This document shows, piece by piece, positions 9,643-21,350 of a stretch of DNA of 64,000 bases; positions within the stretch are counted from its first letter, which is position 1; each line of letters begins with the position of its first letter. The translations under genes and the position numbers were made by a program. The stretch comes from Ziziphus jujuba (lineage: Eukaryota > Streptophyta > Magnoliopsida > Rosales > Rhamnaceae), in assembly GCF_031755915.1 (NCBI RefSeq), contig NC_083387.1, positions 24,120,501-24,184,500 of the forward strand. Reading direction: 5' to 3'. A model generated the notes under the pieces. The model was not told the DNA's origin. It saw only the letters and a program-made list of their open reading frames with translations, and did not search any database.

Positions 9643-12639
9643 TGTAACACCCCGTCCCGAATCGCACCGGAATCCGTGCACGTTGACCCAGGTTGACCGT
9701 TGACCGTTGACCGAAGGGGTCAAAAGTTGACTTTTGACTCGGTGGGAATTTCGAGTTGACCAGGGTACCGTGGCGAAGTGCACGATGCCACGAGTTCGTA
9801 GACTAGTAGCACGTCGAAAACGGAGCTACGGTTTGAAAGTTATGGGCAAAACAAGTTGAAGTGTAAACTGTCTAAAAGGTGCCGGGAGTTGACTTTTTCT
9901 TGTGATGTAATTGTGAGTTGACTCTTGTATGGTTGTAAAGTACTCGTCGATACGAGTTCATAGACTAGTGGCACGCTTAAAACGGACATCCGGTTAAAAA
10001 GTTATGGACGTTTGAAGTTTACCGGATACCGTATTATTTTAATGTTTTTGGGTCGTGAACAGTGAAATGCCACGTGTCAGCTTCTGAGTGGTCCACGTGG
10101 CATGAACAGTGTCATGCAGGGTTTTAATTTTGAAAAACTCTCGGGGAAGAGAGAGAAAGAGAGAGAAGAGAGAGAAAGAGAGAGAGGAGAGAGAAAGAGA
10201 GAGAGAGGACCCGCCGGCCGCCGGTCATTTTCACGTTTTTCCGGCCTAGTTACCGTACACGTGCCGGCCAGCCAGATTGCCCACCTCATTTCCGGCAAAA
10301 CCTCCAAATTTCACGGCGAACGGCCGCCGGACGCGCCCGGATCGGACGTCCGAAGTTTGGCGGCGATTTTTCCCCCTCCACCGCCGGCCACCGCGAATCG
10401 GCACTATTCCGGCCGATATACAGTACACGCGCCATACACCCAGCATCCTCTCCTCAAGTCCGGCCTACCCACCAAAAATCACGGCCATCGGACCACCGAC
10501 GCGCCGGGATCGGAGCGTTTTCCGGCGAGGGGTCGAAAATCTTCAAACGGTGATTTCTCCGCCGTCCGACCTCCGTTTTGCTCACCGTCGGTCCCGTTGG
10601 ATTGCTCTCCTCACGATCTACAAATCTGCAAAATTTCACAGCAAACGGCCACCGTCGGAAATTACTGTTCCGGCGACGGTTGCCGGTGACGTGGCGGCCC
10701 GCCGGAAATTACTGTTCCGGCGAGTACCCCGAAAATTCCGGCCAGCTCCAGTCCGCAGTGTTCGACCTCCTGAACCCAAATCCGACTTCCGTTTCCGCCA
10801 ATTCGCGACGGTTTGGGAGAATTGCGGAGCCGAAACCCGAAAAGCTTCTCGACGAAATTCAAACCCCGTCGGGTACGATCATCGAAAATTAAGACCGGAT
10901 CTGTGATTAGCATCACTCGAGCTTCGATTCGGTATATAACTCGTAAATTCTAGATATCGTTTGTGTTTTGACCCCCCCGGGTACCGGGTATTATTTACCC
11001 GAATAAAATATTAATTTATTTGACTGTCTGTGAATTTTGTTCTAGGAGCACCGGTGAGTCGTAGAATTGATCCCGTAGTGGATCATGGGTTAATTGCGTG
11101 CTCCAGGTGAGTGACCCACCTTCAAATTAATTTTGGGAAATTTAATTGATGAATATATTATGTGTGAATTAAATATTTGGAATTTAATTTCTATGTGCCA
11201 AATATTTATTGAAATTATTGTAGAATTATTTATGAATTTATTGGATTTAAGAAAAGGCGAATTCTACAATTTATGCCATGTGGAATTATTTTATGGTTTT
11301 GAGGATTTTGAAATTGGTGTGGTTTTAATGGTAAATTGGGCACGATTCGATTTTCAAATATTTCAAGGAAAATATTTGGTTATGTTGGTGATTTCAATTT
11401 TTATGAAATATGCCCATAAAATATTATGGGATTTGATTATGATATTTCGAGAAATTATTTATGCTTGGAAAAAATGTGGATATTTGAATTGATGGATTTG
11501 GGAGTTGGTGGATTTGAAAATCATGGGATTTATGGTATTAATTATAAGGAAGTTGTGGAGAATTTCCCGGTTCAAGCGGATGGATTATGCCCGCTATGCT
11601 TATGAAAAATGTGAAATTTGTTTTAAATTTATGGATTTTATGATTTTTAGATGCACCGTGCACGTACTGGTGTTCTGATTATGTGATATGGTATATGTGA
11701 TATGGTTAGTGTGCACACGGTTGTGATTAGCGCGCAGGTGATGTGATTAGCGCGCAGGTGGGTGTGAGTAGCGCGCGGTTGATATTATGAGGGTGTCCTG
11801 TGGATGCCATCGGAGAGGGCGGCCACCCCCCTTTGGCCGGGACACCAGGTTAGCAGCGGCGCAGTGGGACGCCACGCGACCGTATGCCGGTTTCTCTCTA
11901 TAACCTCCTGTCTGGCGGTACCTTGGGACGCTGGGTACTGTTGGCGCCACTGGTATATAGTGGGTGCATCAAATGATTTTCAGAACTGTGTTTTAAAAAT
12001 AAAATGTTTGGAAACTGAATTGGAATTAAAAATATAATTGTTACCGCTTCTGGTATTTAATTGATGTCTTGGTTTTCGGGAAATATGAATAAAGGGTTTT
12101 GTGAAAATGTTTTAAAAGGGGAACCTTTCCAACCGAGAGAATTGTAAGGGTTTTGAGAGAAATTATTATTTCCAAATAATTATTATTTATATACCTATTA
12201 CCGTGGTATGATAGTGTAGAGTAGTAGGGTCACTCACTGAGATGATTAGCATCTCACACTCTTAAATTCCGTTCCTCTAGGTACCAGGTTGTCGGTGTTC
12301 ATTCGGAGCGGACTTGATCTTCATCGCTGTTTTACTTCGTGAAGTACCCTGTTCTTCTTTATTGCAGTTGTAATATTTCTTTCACTCTTGTTGTATTTAT
12401 TTTGCACTGGATTACTGTATTTATTTTTTTTAAGTACTGCAATTTGTGGAACCAATTTGTAGTTTGTGGGAGGAATAAGGGGATATTTTTGAAGTGTGTT
12501 TTCAGTGCAGGTAAATTTGTGGTAAGTAAATCCCTTAGGGGAGGTGCTGCCGGATTTTCCGTTGGAAGGTTCGGTGGTATTTCCCTGGGATCAGGGCTGT
12601 CTAGGGTTCCGGAGGAGGAATTCTGGACGGGTCCTGACA
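9643..12639 (+). repeat. Right gypsy LTR (2997 bp)
   Basis: Same length and termini as 3438-6434, with two differences noticed by eye (C4057/T10262 and A4087/C10292). It ends GTCCTGACA at 12639 and is followed by GGGGAGGAT, then a TRIM-like remnant. No primer-binding site follows, so this is the outer right boundary of the array. Confidence 0.93.
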
Positions 12640-12648
12640 GGGGAGGAT

Positions 12649-12707
12649 TGTAAAGTCTTATATCGGTTGGAAAGGGGAACAAAACATGCCATATAAGTGG
12701 GTGTGGA
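12649..12707 (+). mobile_element. TRIM-like remnant, left part
   Basis: TGTAAAGTCTTATATCGGTTGG and what follows aligns well with the reverse complement of the complete TRIM-like element at 38190-38370 (TGTAACATCCCACATCGGTTGG, then GAACGAAGCATGGCTTATAAG and GTGTGGATAC). The copy is cut at 12707 by a solo LTR and resumes with GTGGATACCTT at 15634, where it quickly loses similarity. The orientation label is arbitrary. Confidence 0.65.
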
Positions 12708-15638
12708 TGACAGGACCTGCCCCGGGAACCCTTCCAGGACCTCCCGGGTGATCCCGCCTAGTGAAGTCCCACTGGACAATCCCTAGAAAATATCCAATGG
12801 AACCTCACCCTAAAACGTAGATAATCAAACACCAACATTAGCATTAATACCTCAATATATATATATGTATACAAGTCCACAACTGGCCTACTGTACTACA
12901 GGCCATAACTACACACATGAGTACCATGGTCTCTACTGAGTCTCATATTTAAAATCAGAGCATTCTAAGAGTGTCAACAATGTCTATGAGCACAAATGAG
13001 TAATAAATATGTCCAGAAGATAACAATAGGTAAAGAGAGGATAAATACGGCTGCTGTAGTGGAAGGAAACAAGCGATAAGCTGTGCACAAGGTAGACTGC
13101 TACTAGCTGCCTGGGCCTAGGGAAACGAATTTAAAACAATAAAATGTGAGATAAAGAAATCTCAGTGAGTGACATAGTATAATAGAAAAATAATAATTTA
13201 TTTCTAAAAAAAATCTTTCTCTCAAGACTTTTCGTTCCATTCGTTTGAAAAGTTCTCCGTTTAAAAATCATTTCACAAAACTCCAACTTGTATTCCAATT
13301 TACTATATCATAAAACCGATGCTCAAATATAAAATGAACGATCATTGTAATATTATAAAATGTCTCAAATCAAGATATAAATATTTGAGCATAAAATATA
13401 ATAAATACAGTTCCACTAAATAAATATGAAAATGTAGAAATCACCACAATGTTTGTAAATCAACAATATGTTCAAACGTACACAATGTACCAAACGATGT
13501 ACCAATCTGTAACCCGTGGGAGACACCCATCTCACGACCCTAAATATACGAAAGGTGTCGTAGAAATATCAATTAACCGTCGGGACATACCCAACCTCAC
13601 GGTCCGTGGCAATAATAAACCGTTGGATGATACCAACCTCACGGCACCGTGGTAATAATAATAAACAGTTGGATAAATCCGACCTCACAGTCCGTGGTAA
13701 TAATAGATAATCGTTGGATGAAACCAACCTCACGGCACCGTGGGAATAATGATAATAAACCGTCGGATAAAATCCGACCTCACAGTCCGTGGTAATAATA
13801 GATAACCGTTGGATGAAACCAACCTTACGGCACCGTGGTAAATCTAGCGCACTATAATATAAAACTAAACCAAACTCTGATACTATACGGTACATCAATT
13901 TAAAATAACCGATATAATATCTTACCATATCATAAATCATAATTTAATATTCACGCTCAACCGCTTGTCTAAATATTTCAAAAAAACTTCAAATCATGAT
14001 TTCTTACTAAAATAAGAAAATACCACAGTGAAATATATTCACCATAAACCGATTTTAAGCATCTAAAAATTTATAAAATATTTGAACGTGCTTAAAATCA
14101 TATAATTTTTAATATGCCTTCTCAAATCGATTAATTTCCAAAGTGATTTAAAACCTCAATTCAAATACTAAAATATTTAAATACCACAAGTTCATTCATG
14201 AACTCATTAGAATTGTCAAATGTTTAAAATATTGACAAAAGTCATATAAAATGATAACACATATATACAAAAGCAAATATTTATATATGTATAAAACAAC
14301 ATTTCAATCAAATGGTATATATGTAAAATATTTAAACCACATATATTTTATACTATATACCCAAAACATTTAAAAATGATATAACCACTCACAGTACTGT
14401 AGATGTTCACGCCTGCTCCTCTATAGGATCATCTCCAGGCTCAACTCGAGTGCCTGTAATATAATAAAATATTTCTCAGGCTCCAAACAACTAAAACAGA
14501 GACACTTGTATAATCCAAATGTCTCAAAATAATTTACAGTGCTACAAAATTGCATAAATTGGACACCGGATAGTCCAATTATACCGCGTGTCCTTAGGAC
14601 CCGGTACCTCAAAATTGGGAATTTTCATCCGCAGCCTAATATTTCGAAATCGAACCACCTAATGGGTTTCACTAATTCAACTCCAATTTTAACTAATTTG
14701 ATCAATTTTGTCCAAATACAGTCCCCAACTTATCCGAAAATTAACTAATTGATCCAAAAATGGAAAAATCATCAAACGACCTCCAAAATTCACAAACTTT
14801 ATATTGACGGAAAGCCCAAGAGACACGGAACTCATCAGTATGCTCACCTTGGTCCAAAGTTTCCTTCAGTGGTTGGAAAACACTGTTGAAGCGTCGGCCG
14901 AACTTCCTGTTGTCGGATCTTTCAAAGGGTGAGGAATCTGGACAAAATAACCACTGAAATGAGCTCAGAGGGGTCAAAAATAGTGGAAAAGGTGTATGGG
15001 TTGGCCTGAAACGGCCAAAAAATGAGAAAATCCAGCGACCTACCTCGCCGGCCGCCGTGTACTTCGTGGGCCCGATCTGGGCGTGTCCGGCCACTTCTTG
15101 CCGTGAAATTTCACGGCTGAGCTCGCCTTCAAGTGAACTTTCTAGTTGGTTGGCACATGTAAGTGGTGGTTGGTCGGAAATGGGCAAAACAACGGTGACC
15201 CCGTTCGACGATAAACGGGTCTAAACGATCCAGTTCGGATCGACGGGTCTGAGGAGAGAATTTCTCGGGTTTTGGGGAAGAAATGGGTATTTTGGGCTTT
15301 GTTTCCTATTTGAAATGCTTACCTAGGGTTATATAAAGCCTTGGGTCACTAACAGATAAAAACTAGGGACTGGCTTGGACACTGATTTAAAACTTATGCT
15401 TAAAACTTCTCAGAACCATAACTTTTTATCCGTAACTCAGAATTTGGCATGCTGCCAGTCTATGAACTCGTATCGACGAGATCTACACCATGGTACCTCA
15501 GTCAAACCAAAAATATTGGCTATTGAAAAAGTCAACTTGAACCCATATATTGTTCACTTGGTCAAACTTGGTCAAACTTAGTCAATTTAGTTAAACTTGT
15601 TTAATCATGCATATTTTTGGTAGGGGTGTTACAGTGGA
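12703..15638 (-). mobile_element. Solo gypsy LTR, minus strand, with GTGGA TSD
   Basis: The LTR body is 12708-15633 (2926 bp): TGACAGGACC at the left and GGTGTTACA at the right, the mirror of the TGTAACACC...GGTCCTG termini of the array LTRs. It is flanked by perfect 5-bp repeats GTGGA (12703-12707 and 15634-15638). There is no internal region, primer site or coding sequence, so this is the product of LTR-LTR recombination. The interior differs much from the array LTRs, indicating a related but separate subfamily. It includes a six-unit minisatellite at 13574-13842 and a GC-rich stretch near 15030-15130. Confidence 0.93.
13574..13842 (+). repeat. Roughly 45-bp minisatellite, about six units, within solo LTR
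   Basis: Units alternate between two subtypes, one with CCTCACAGTCCGTGG and one with CCTCACGGCACCGTGG, each followed by AATAAT-rich spacers and AACCGTTGGAT-type starts. The short palindromic core CACGG...CCGTGG recurs in every unit. Confidence 0.8.
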
Positions 15639-15645
15639 TACCTTA

Positions 15646-17000
15646 CGAGTATACATATGCATAAAAGCCAACATATGGATAAATAATAAGGTGACAACTA
15701 ATAGAATTGAGTGGAGGAAAATATTGTTCCCTATTATATATATAAATATATACATATATATATATATATAGTTCGACTTTGATGAGGATATCCTTAACTT
15801 TTTAATTAGTTGAGGATAAGTGGACTTTGATTTTGTTGTATATGTTCTTGGTGGTCTAGCTAGATTCAGAATTTGAGCCCGTTTCTACAATTCTTGGAAT
15901 CAAACCATAGCAATATACTATGGAAGAGGTACAGAATCATTATCTTCTATCTATGAATCAAAGTTGGATAACATTATAATTCCTCAATTACTTTTGACTT
16001 GCATAATACCTCCTCACATCTTTGTTTCCAGAAAATCTGTTAATATACCAATCCATCTCGATGAATTAACGTTCCACAACAACCATCACATTTAATACCT
16101 TGAGCTCATAATTATTATGGAATTAGTTAAGTCTGTAAGTGAATCCACTTTCTGTACCAAGTTCTAGCAAGCTGTCTAATTAATTTTCACACTGGAATAG
16201 TGTCCTCTAAATAAGTCACAATTGTACATGTATAGAATAATGGTGATTTCAATTTTTCTAATTAATGCTAATTAATTCATATGGCAAATATGAAAATGGA
16301 AGTCTGGTTTTGTTTCCTGATCAGTTTGAGATGTAATTGGTTCTTCATCCAATTCTTCATTTTCTGTAATCAGATAGACCAAATAAAGTTCAATACTTTG
16401 CATCAAAGATTAGGTCATGCTTATTTTCCTTTTTCTTTTTTCTGTAAAAACAAAAAGGTGCCAAAATTATGCAACCCGTTTTCAAATATCATTAAAGGGA
16501 GCCTACTATTTTGTATCTTGTGACGCACATAAATTTGGAAAACAGCACATGGAAACATTTCTCCTTATTATATCTATTCATTTTGTTGATGATTTCACAT
16601 GATTTACTTGGATTTCCCCTTTGAAGAACAAATCATGAGCTTTTACCACATTTGTTATCTTTCATAATTGAATGGCATAGAGGAGTGCCGGCCAAAAGTT
16701 AAAAATGTTTACAAACAGATTAGGAAGTTGAATTTAGAACTTTTGTTCCTTTTTCCGAAACAATGCAGAATTATTGCAGAAAGAAAGCATAGATATATTG
16801 TTAAAGTTGGATTTAGTTTATTGGCTCAAGCGCATAATGGGAAGCTTTCATTTAAGCTGTTTTATTTTTTTTTTAATTTTTTTATTTTAATTAACAGACT
16901 TCAACAGCTGTTCTTGATTTCTAAATTCCATGTCACAAACTCTGCAATCAAGTTGCAGATTAATTATTCACCAGTGAAAGTACTTGGATGTGCATAATAT
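15646..17000 (+). pseudogene. Decayed Ty1/copia polyprotein fragment (copy A)
   Basis: Conceptual translation in shifting frames shows a GAG-pre-integrase signature (FNTLHQRLGH, about 16390-16420), integrase core pieces (FVDDFT near 16580, then RKHRYIVKVGFSLLAQAH near 16780-16835) and a later VTNSAIKLQINYSPVKVLGCA-like piece to about 16997. Stops and frameshifts interrupt it throughout, and no LTRs, primer site or reverse transcriptase were seen. The first part (15646-16300) has no motif I recognise. The block is repeated at 46770-47910. Confidence 0.65.
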
Positions 17001-17534
17001 CATAATTATCTCAGACCCTATCATACACACAAACTTCAATTTCATACATCTAAGTGTTTATCAGGCATATATTTTGGAGCATAAAGGATACAAAATGTTT
17101 GCATTCTTATGGTAGAATATGTATATATATATATATATATATAGGACGAGGTTATGGTGCAGACCAGCACCAAAACCGACGTTTAAAAAATATATATATA
17201 TATCTGCTTTACTGTGCATATATAACAGCAAAACCGATATTTTTTTAAAAAAACATCAGCTTTGATGCTAGTCCGTATATGGACCGTCTGTACCGTAGCC
17301 TTACTTTAAATATATATGCTGATTTTAATGCAAAAAAAGTTTCTTTTTTGCTGCTAGTTTTCTTACAACAAACAAAGCTGACCCGTCACAAAGCTCACAC
17401 TAACACTTTCTTTTCCAATATGACACTTCAAAGTTCAAATATCTCAACTAATGTTACTAATGTGACGTGATATGCGTATGTTGCTTCTTGCGGCATTACT
17501 ATAGCTATTCAAATTAATATACATGTTCCTATCA
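17001..17534. other. AT-rich spacer without a gene
   Basis: Low-complexity sequence with (AT)n tracts near 17120 and 17190. No coding frame, RNA gene or transposon end was recognised. This stretch is absent between the corresponding blocks of the second copy. Confidence 0.5.
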
Positions 17535-18384
17535 AAAAAATAAATAAATGTACACGTATAATATACATTTGTTTGAAAGGTATATAAAGATAATTTTAAA
17601 AAGAAAGGTATATAAAGATAATATGAATAATTGACAAAATGGTACATAGCTACCTACTCAAGTGTTTTGTTGAATTATCACTTGCAATATTAATTAACAT
17701 TCGAAAACTGCATAGAAAAACTTATTTTTTATATAGATTTTTAATTCTTTTATTTGAGTTTGGTATTTATTATTAAATTGCCCCTTTTTTGTTAGTTTTA
17801 AAAAGTTAAAAGGAGATAAAAGATGCAATTTATTAATTAGTATATCTGCTCTGTAGGGCCCAAGTGATACAAATAGCATGCTCATTCTATTAAAATAAAT
17901 AAGTAAATGTAGGGGCAAAATAAGAAATCTGCCAAATTAAAGGCATATTGTTATTTATTATTAATGTAATTCTTTTTTGCGAATAACAACTAAAGCAGGG
18001 CAAAAAATATGATGTATTGAACTTACAATATCATAAATATTGAGGTGAAGAATATACTAATTAAATAAACTTTATTTAATAAATTTTGAATTGGATGAGG
18101 CATGGAAATATATAATCCTCCTTCCCCCAGTCTAATCTAATATATGTAAAAAGGAATTAAAAAAATAAAAAAGAGTTGACAAAAAAAGAACTATCACAAA
18201 GACAAATTCAACTAACAAATAACTCGAAAATCACTACTCTCTCAAAAATATATGAACAAATCAAACGAAAAATAGAAAAAAAAAATTATGAAGGCAAGGC
18301 CATTATTATTGAAGATAAGAGTAAGACAAGGCTATTATTAACCAACAAAGCATTTTCGTCCATTCGTACCAAACGACGGAAAAA

Positions 18385-20118
18385 AAATTATGACTTAAGA
18401 GGACAATTCCAATTAAATGTTGCACTCCTTTCAAAAAAAAAAAAACAAAAACATCTGACAGAGGTCCACTGATACAAAGAGCCTTATCTATTTCTAAAAA
18501 AAGAAAAAAAGAAAAAAAAAGAAAAAAAAAAAAAGAGCTCTTGTTTTAGCTTCTTTCACCGCGTTTTATATAATATTTTTAAAAATATTTCTCTTCATAA
18601 TATATCTAATAGATTTTAATCGGGCAATACTAAATTTTTCAACACACATCAATCGAATAATATTAATATTATTTAGTGCATATTAACATAATAATATTAA
18701 ATTGTTCAACTAACTATAACCAAACCTATTTTTTTTAATCAAAAATTGAATTTTTTATTTTAAAAAATTAACCTATTTAAACAAAGTATAATTTATTCAT
18801 AAGTTCCATTAAAATGTTTTAAATATAATTATATTTGATGAAGAACATTTGATCAACAAAATGTTCAAACTTTAAAAATATTTATCAAAAAACTACAAAA
18901 AAAATAAAAAATAAAACTATAGTTAAAATAATTAAATAATTCATGTTTATAAATTGTATTATATATGAATGAATAAATTAAAGTTACATATTTTTGTTAT
19001 AAAGGTGAAAATTTATTTATTAAAGGTAAAAAGTATGTTTACTTTTTGTTATCTAAACATAACAATATGATTTGGTTGATATGTATTAACAATTTAATAT
19101 TATTTGATTAATGTGTATTAAGAAATTTAATATTGTTTAGCAAAAACCTGCAAAATATCAAATAAAAAAATGTTTTTGAGGAATTTTATATGAAATGCAT
19201 TGGAAAAAGCAAAAATAATATGTAAAATGAATCACTCAAAAAAAAAAAAAAGCCTTTATAGATTTCCATATTTGGATTTTTAATCATTGACGGTATGTTT
19301 GGATAAAAGTAAAATTATTGAAAATCTAATTTTTTTAAAAAAGTGATAACTTTATTCTGTTTGGATATTTATTGTAAAATGGAAAAATATAGATCCAGAA
19401 AATTAGATTCCCACAAATATAAAAAAATATATGAAAAAGTTGTTCCCATATATATATAAGTGTCATTTTGAGAATCTCAAAAAAATTAATTCTAAATTTT
19501 TTTTAAAATACATATTTATTCTTAATTTATTATATAATCTTAAATTTAATTATTTATAAATCTCAACTTTTCTATTATTTACCAAACAAACCAAAAAAAA
19601 AACTAATTCTTAAAAAATTAAATTCTAAAATTTTTTTTTTTCAATTTTGATATTTTTTGAATGGACCTGAGAAGAATCCAATTAATGATGTGGTCCATTA
19701 TTTTCTACACATATCTATTGATTTTTACACTTGAAAACGACTTTCAAATAATTTTTCAACAAATTATGACACCTGGCTACCTCCCACTTGCTGAAAATTT
19801 ATGACATAGACGACAATTCCAATTAAATATTGCACCTAATAAATAAATCCACCATAAAGAGCCTTATATACTTCCCATAAAGGGAAATTGTCGATACCCA
19901 AAGGTGTGTAGTAGTTGGACTCTCTTTAAACTTTGACTTTTTCTATACTTGTGGCTACGTCCCAATTGATGAAAAATTATAACATAGACGACATTTCCAA
20001 TTAGATATTGCACCTAATAAATAAATACACAATAAAGAGCCTTATATATTTCCCAAAAAAGAAAATTACAGACACCCAAAGGTGTGTAGTAGTTGGGCTC
20101 TCTTTAAACTTGGATTTT
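18385..20118 (+). repeat. Repeated ~175-bp units upstream of SCPL copy A
   Basis: Two adjacent units (about 19767-19943 and 19944-20118) share GACGACAATTCCAATTA, TTGCACCTAATAAATAAA, AAAGAGCCTTATA and CAAAGGTGTGTAGTAGTTGG. A shorter related piece lies at 18385-18500. Only a trace exists in copy B near 59650. They are non-coding, and their role is unknown. Confidence 0.7.
19292..19592. mobile_element. Possible MITE
   Basis: Left end GGTATGTTTGGATAAAA and right end TTATTTACCAAACAAACC are imperfect inverted repeats about 300 bp apart in an AT-rich, non-coding body. No clear target-site duplication was found, so the family is not assigned. Confidence 0.35.
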
Positions 20119-20495
20119 TTCCATTGTTTTCTACATAGAAAATATGAGAGATTGAATCCTATCATCCTAATACAAGACAACTAGGACTTCTCAAATCTCA
20201 TCACATAGACAAAGATTTCTTCTGGTTTTCCTTGGTGTGTCGAGCATATTTAAATTGTTCTGCGTATTAACTTAAGGATTTCGGCCATAGAACATACCAA
20301 ACATATCAGATCTGATACTAGCCGATTAATTGGACATATCTGACAAATCTAAACAAAAAAGAAAACAAAAAAATGATAGCGTGAAAAGATATATATTTTG
20401 AAGGTAAGGTAGAATCTTTTTATCTTTAAATATAGGTTATATCTTTTTTCGGAAAGTTTAATTATAAAAGTTATTGTTTAATTAGGTAATAATTC

Positions 20496-20529
<34 letters not shown>

Positions 20530-20535
<6 letters not shown>

Positions 20536-20774
20536 CATGTGGAATGAATTAAACAACGTAACAAAAGTGGTCCATTTAGAGCCACCTATAAATTTACCAC
20601 ATTTATTTTACCCCCAAAAAAATAAAATAAATTTACCACATTTATAATTATAAAATTATAGATAAATATAGCTATAACTCTATCCAGATCATATAAATAT
20701 CAATAATTTAATATCTATTAAAATTATAAAAATTAATATTTTTCTGAATAATAATTTGAATCTCCAACATTTAA

Positions 20775-20820
<46 letters not shown>

Positions 20821-21170
20821 TCGTGTGGTATGAATTAAACCACATAATGAAAGTGATCCATTTTGAGCCATATATAAATCTACCATATTCATAATTATAC
20901 AATTATAGATATATATATATATATATATATATAGGAGGATATATCTATAACTCTATCCATATCATATAAATATCAATAATTTAATATCTATCAAAATTAT
21001 AAAAATTATTAAATTTTCAAATAATAATTTGAATCTCCGACATTTAATATTAATATATATATATATATATATAGTTCATGTGGTATGAATTAAGCCATAT
21101 AATGAAAATGGCATGTGCAAAGCTGTTTATAAACCTACCACATTCATAATTACAACATTATATAAATCTA
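20530..21170 (+). repeat. Tandem ~260-bp repeats in the SCPL copy A promoter region
   Basis: Three units begin at about 20532, 20818 and 21074 with TTC(A/G)TGTGG(T/A)ATGAATTAA, followed by ATAAACCTACCACATTCATAATTA-like and AACTCTATCCAGATCATATAAATATCAATAATTTAATATC-like blocks, and are separated by (AT)n tracts. The third unit runs into the SCPL leader and carries TATAAA at 21161-21166. Copy B has two units (about 60365 and 60580). Confidence 0.75.
21161..21166 (+). promoter_or_regulatory. Putative SCPL TATA box
   Basis: TATAAA, 184 bp before the chosen ATG, directly ahead of the duplicated 90-bp leader. A similar TATATAGATCTATATAAG stretch precedes the second gene. Position and motif are the only evidence. 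Confidence 0.35.
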
Positions 21171-21350
21171 TATCTATAGCTCTATTTAAGTCATATATAC
21201 AACGGTCATCTATTACACATCCAAGTAATAAATCCAGAAACATCAGCAGCAAGCAAACCATATCTATAGCTCTATTTAAGTCATATATACAACGGTCATC
21301 TATTACACATCCAAGTAATAAATCCAGAAACATCAGCAGCAAGCAAACCA
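21171..21350 (+). repeat. Perfect 90-bp tandem duplication in SCPL leader
   Basis: 21171-21260 and 21261-21350 are identical. The second unit ends with the A of the start codon. The second SCPL gene has only one, diverged unit, so the duplication is specific to copy A. The frame stays open through both units and joins the SCPL frame, so an upstream start (ATG at 21113) is formally possible. I prefer the ATG at 21350 because a plausible signal sequence follows it. Confidence 0.9.

Larger units (their letters stand above)
1..12639 (+). mobile_element. Tandem Ty3/gypsy LTR retrotransposon array (LTR-int-LTR-int-LTR)
   Basis: Positions 1-6205 recur at 6206-12410 with the same order and only a few base differences noticed (A2564/T8769, C4057/T10262, A4087/C10292). 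The array reads: end of a left LTR (1-229), internal region (230-3437), a full shared LTR (3438-6434), a second internal region (6435-9642) and a full right LTR (9643-12639). LTRs are 2997 bp, begin TGTAACACCCC and end GGGTCCTGACA. Each internal region starts with TGGTATCAGAGC, the usual plant primer-binding site matching initiator-Met tRNA, and ends in a purine tract. Long LTRs, the integrase sequence and a chromodomain-like pol end suggest the Tekay/Del chromovirus lineage (inference). No complete reverse transcriptase is present, so the element is non-autonomous. The left TSD lies outside the window. Confidence 0.93.

Noticed and set aside
20771..20932. Long (AT)n tracts as regulatory or replication signals
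   Set aside because: Ordinary microsatellites, common all over the window.
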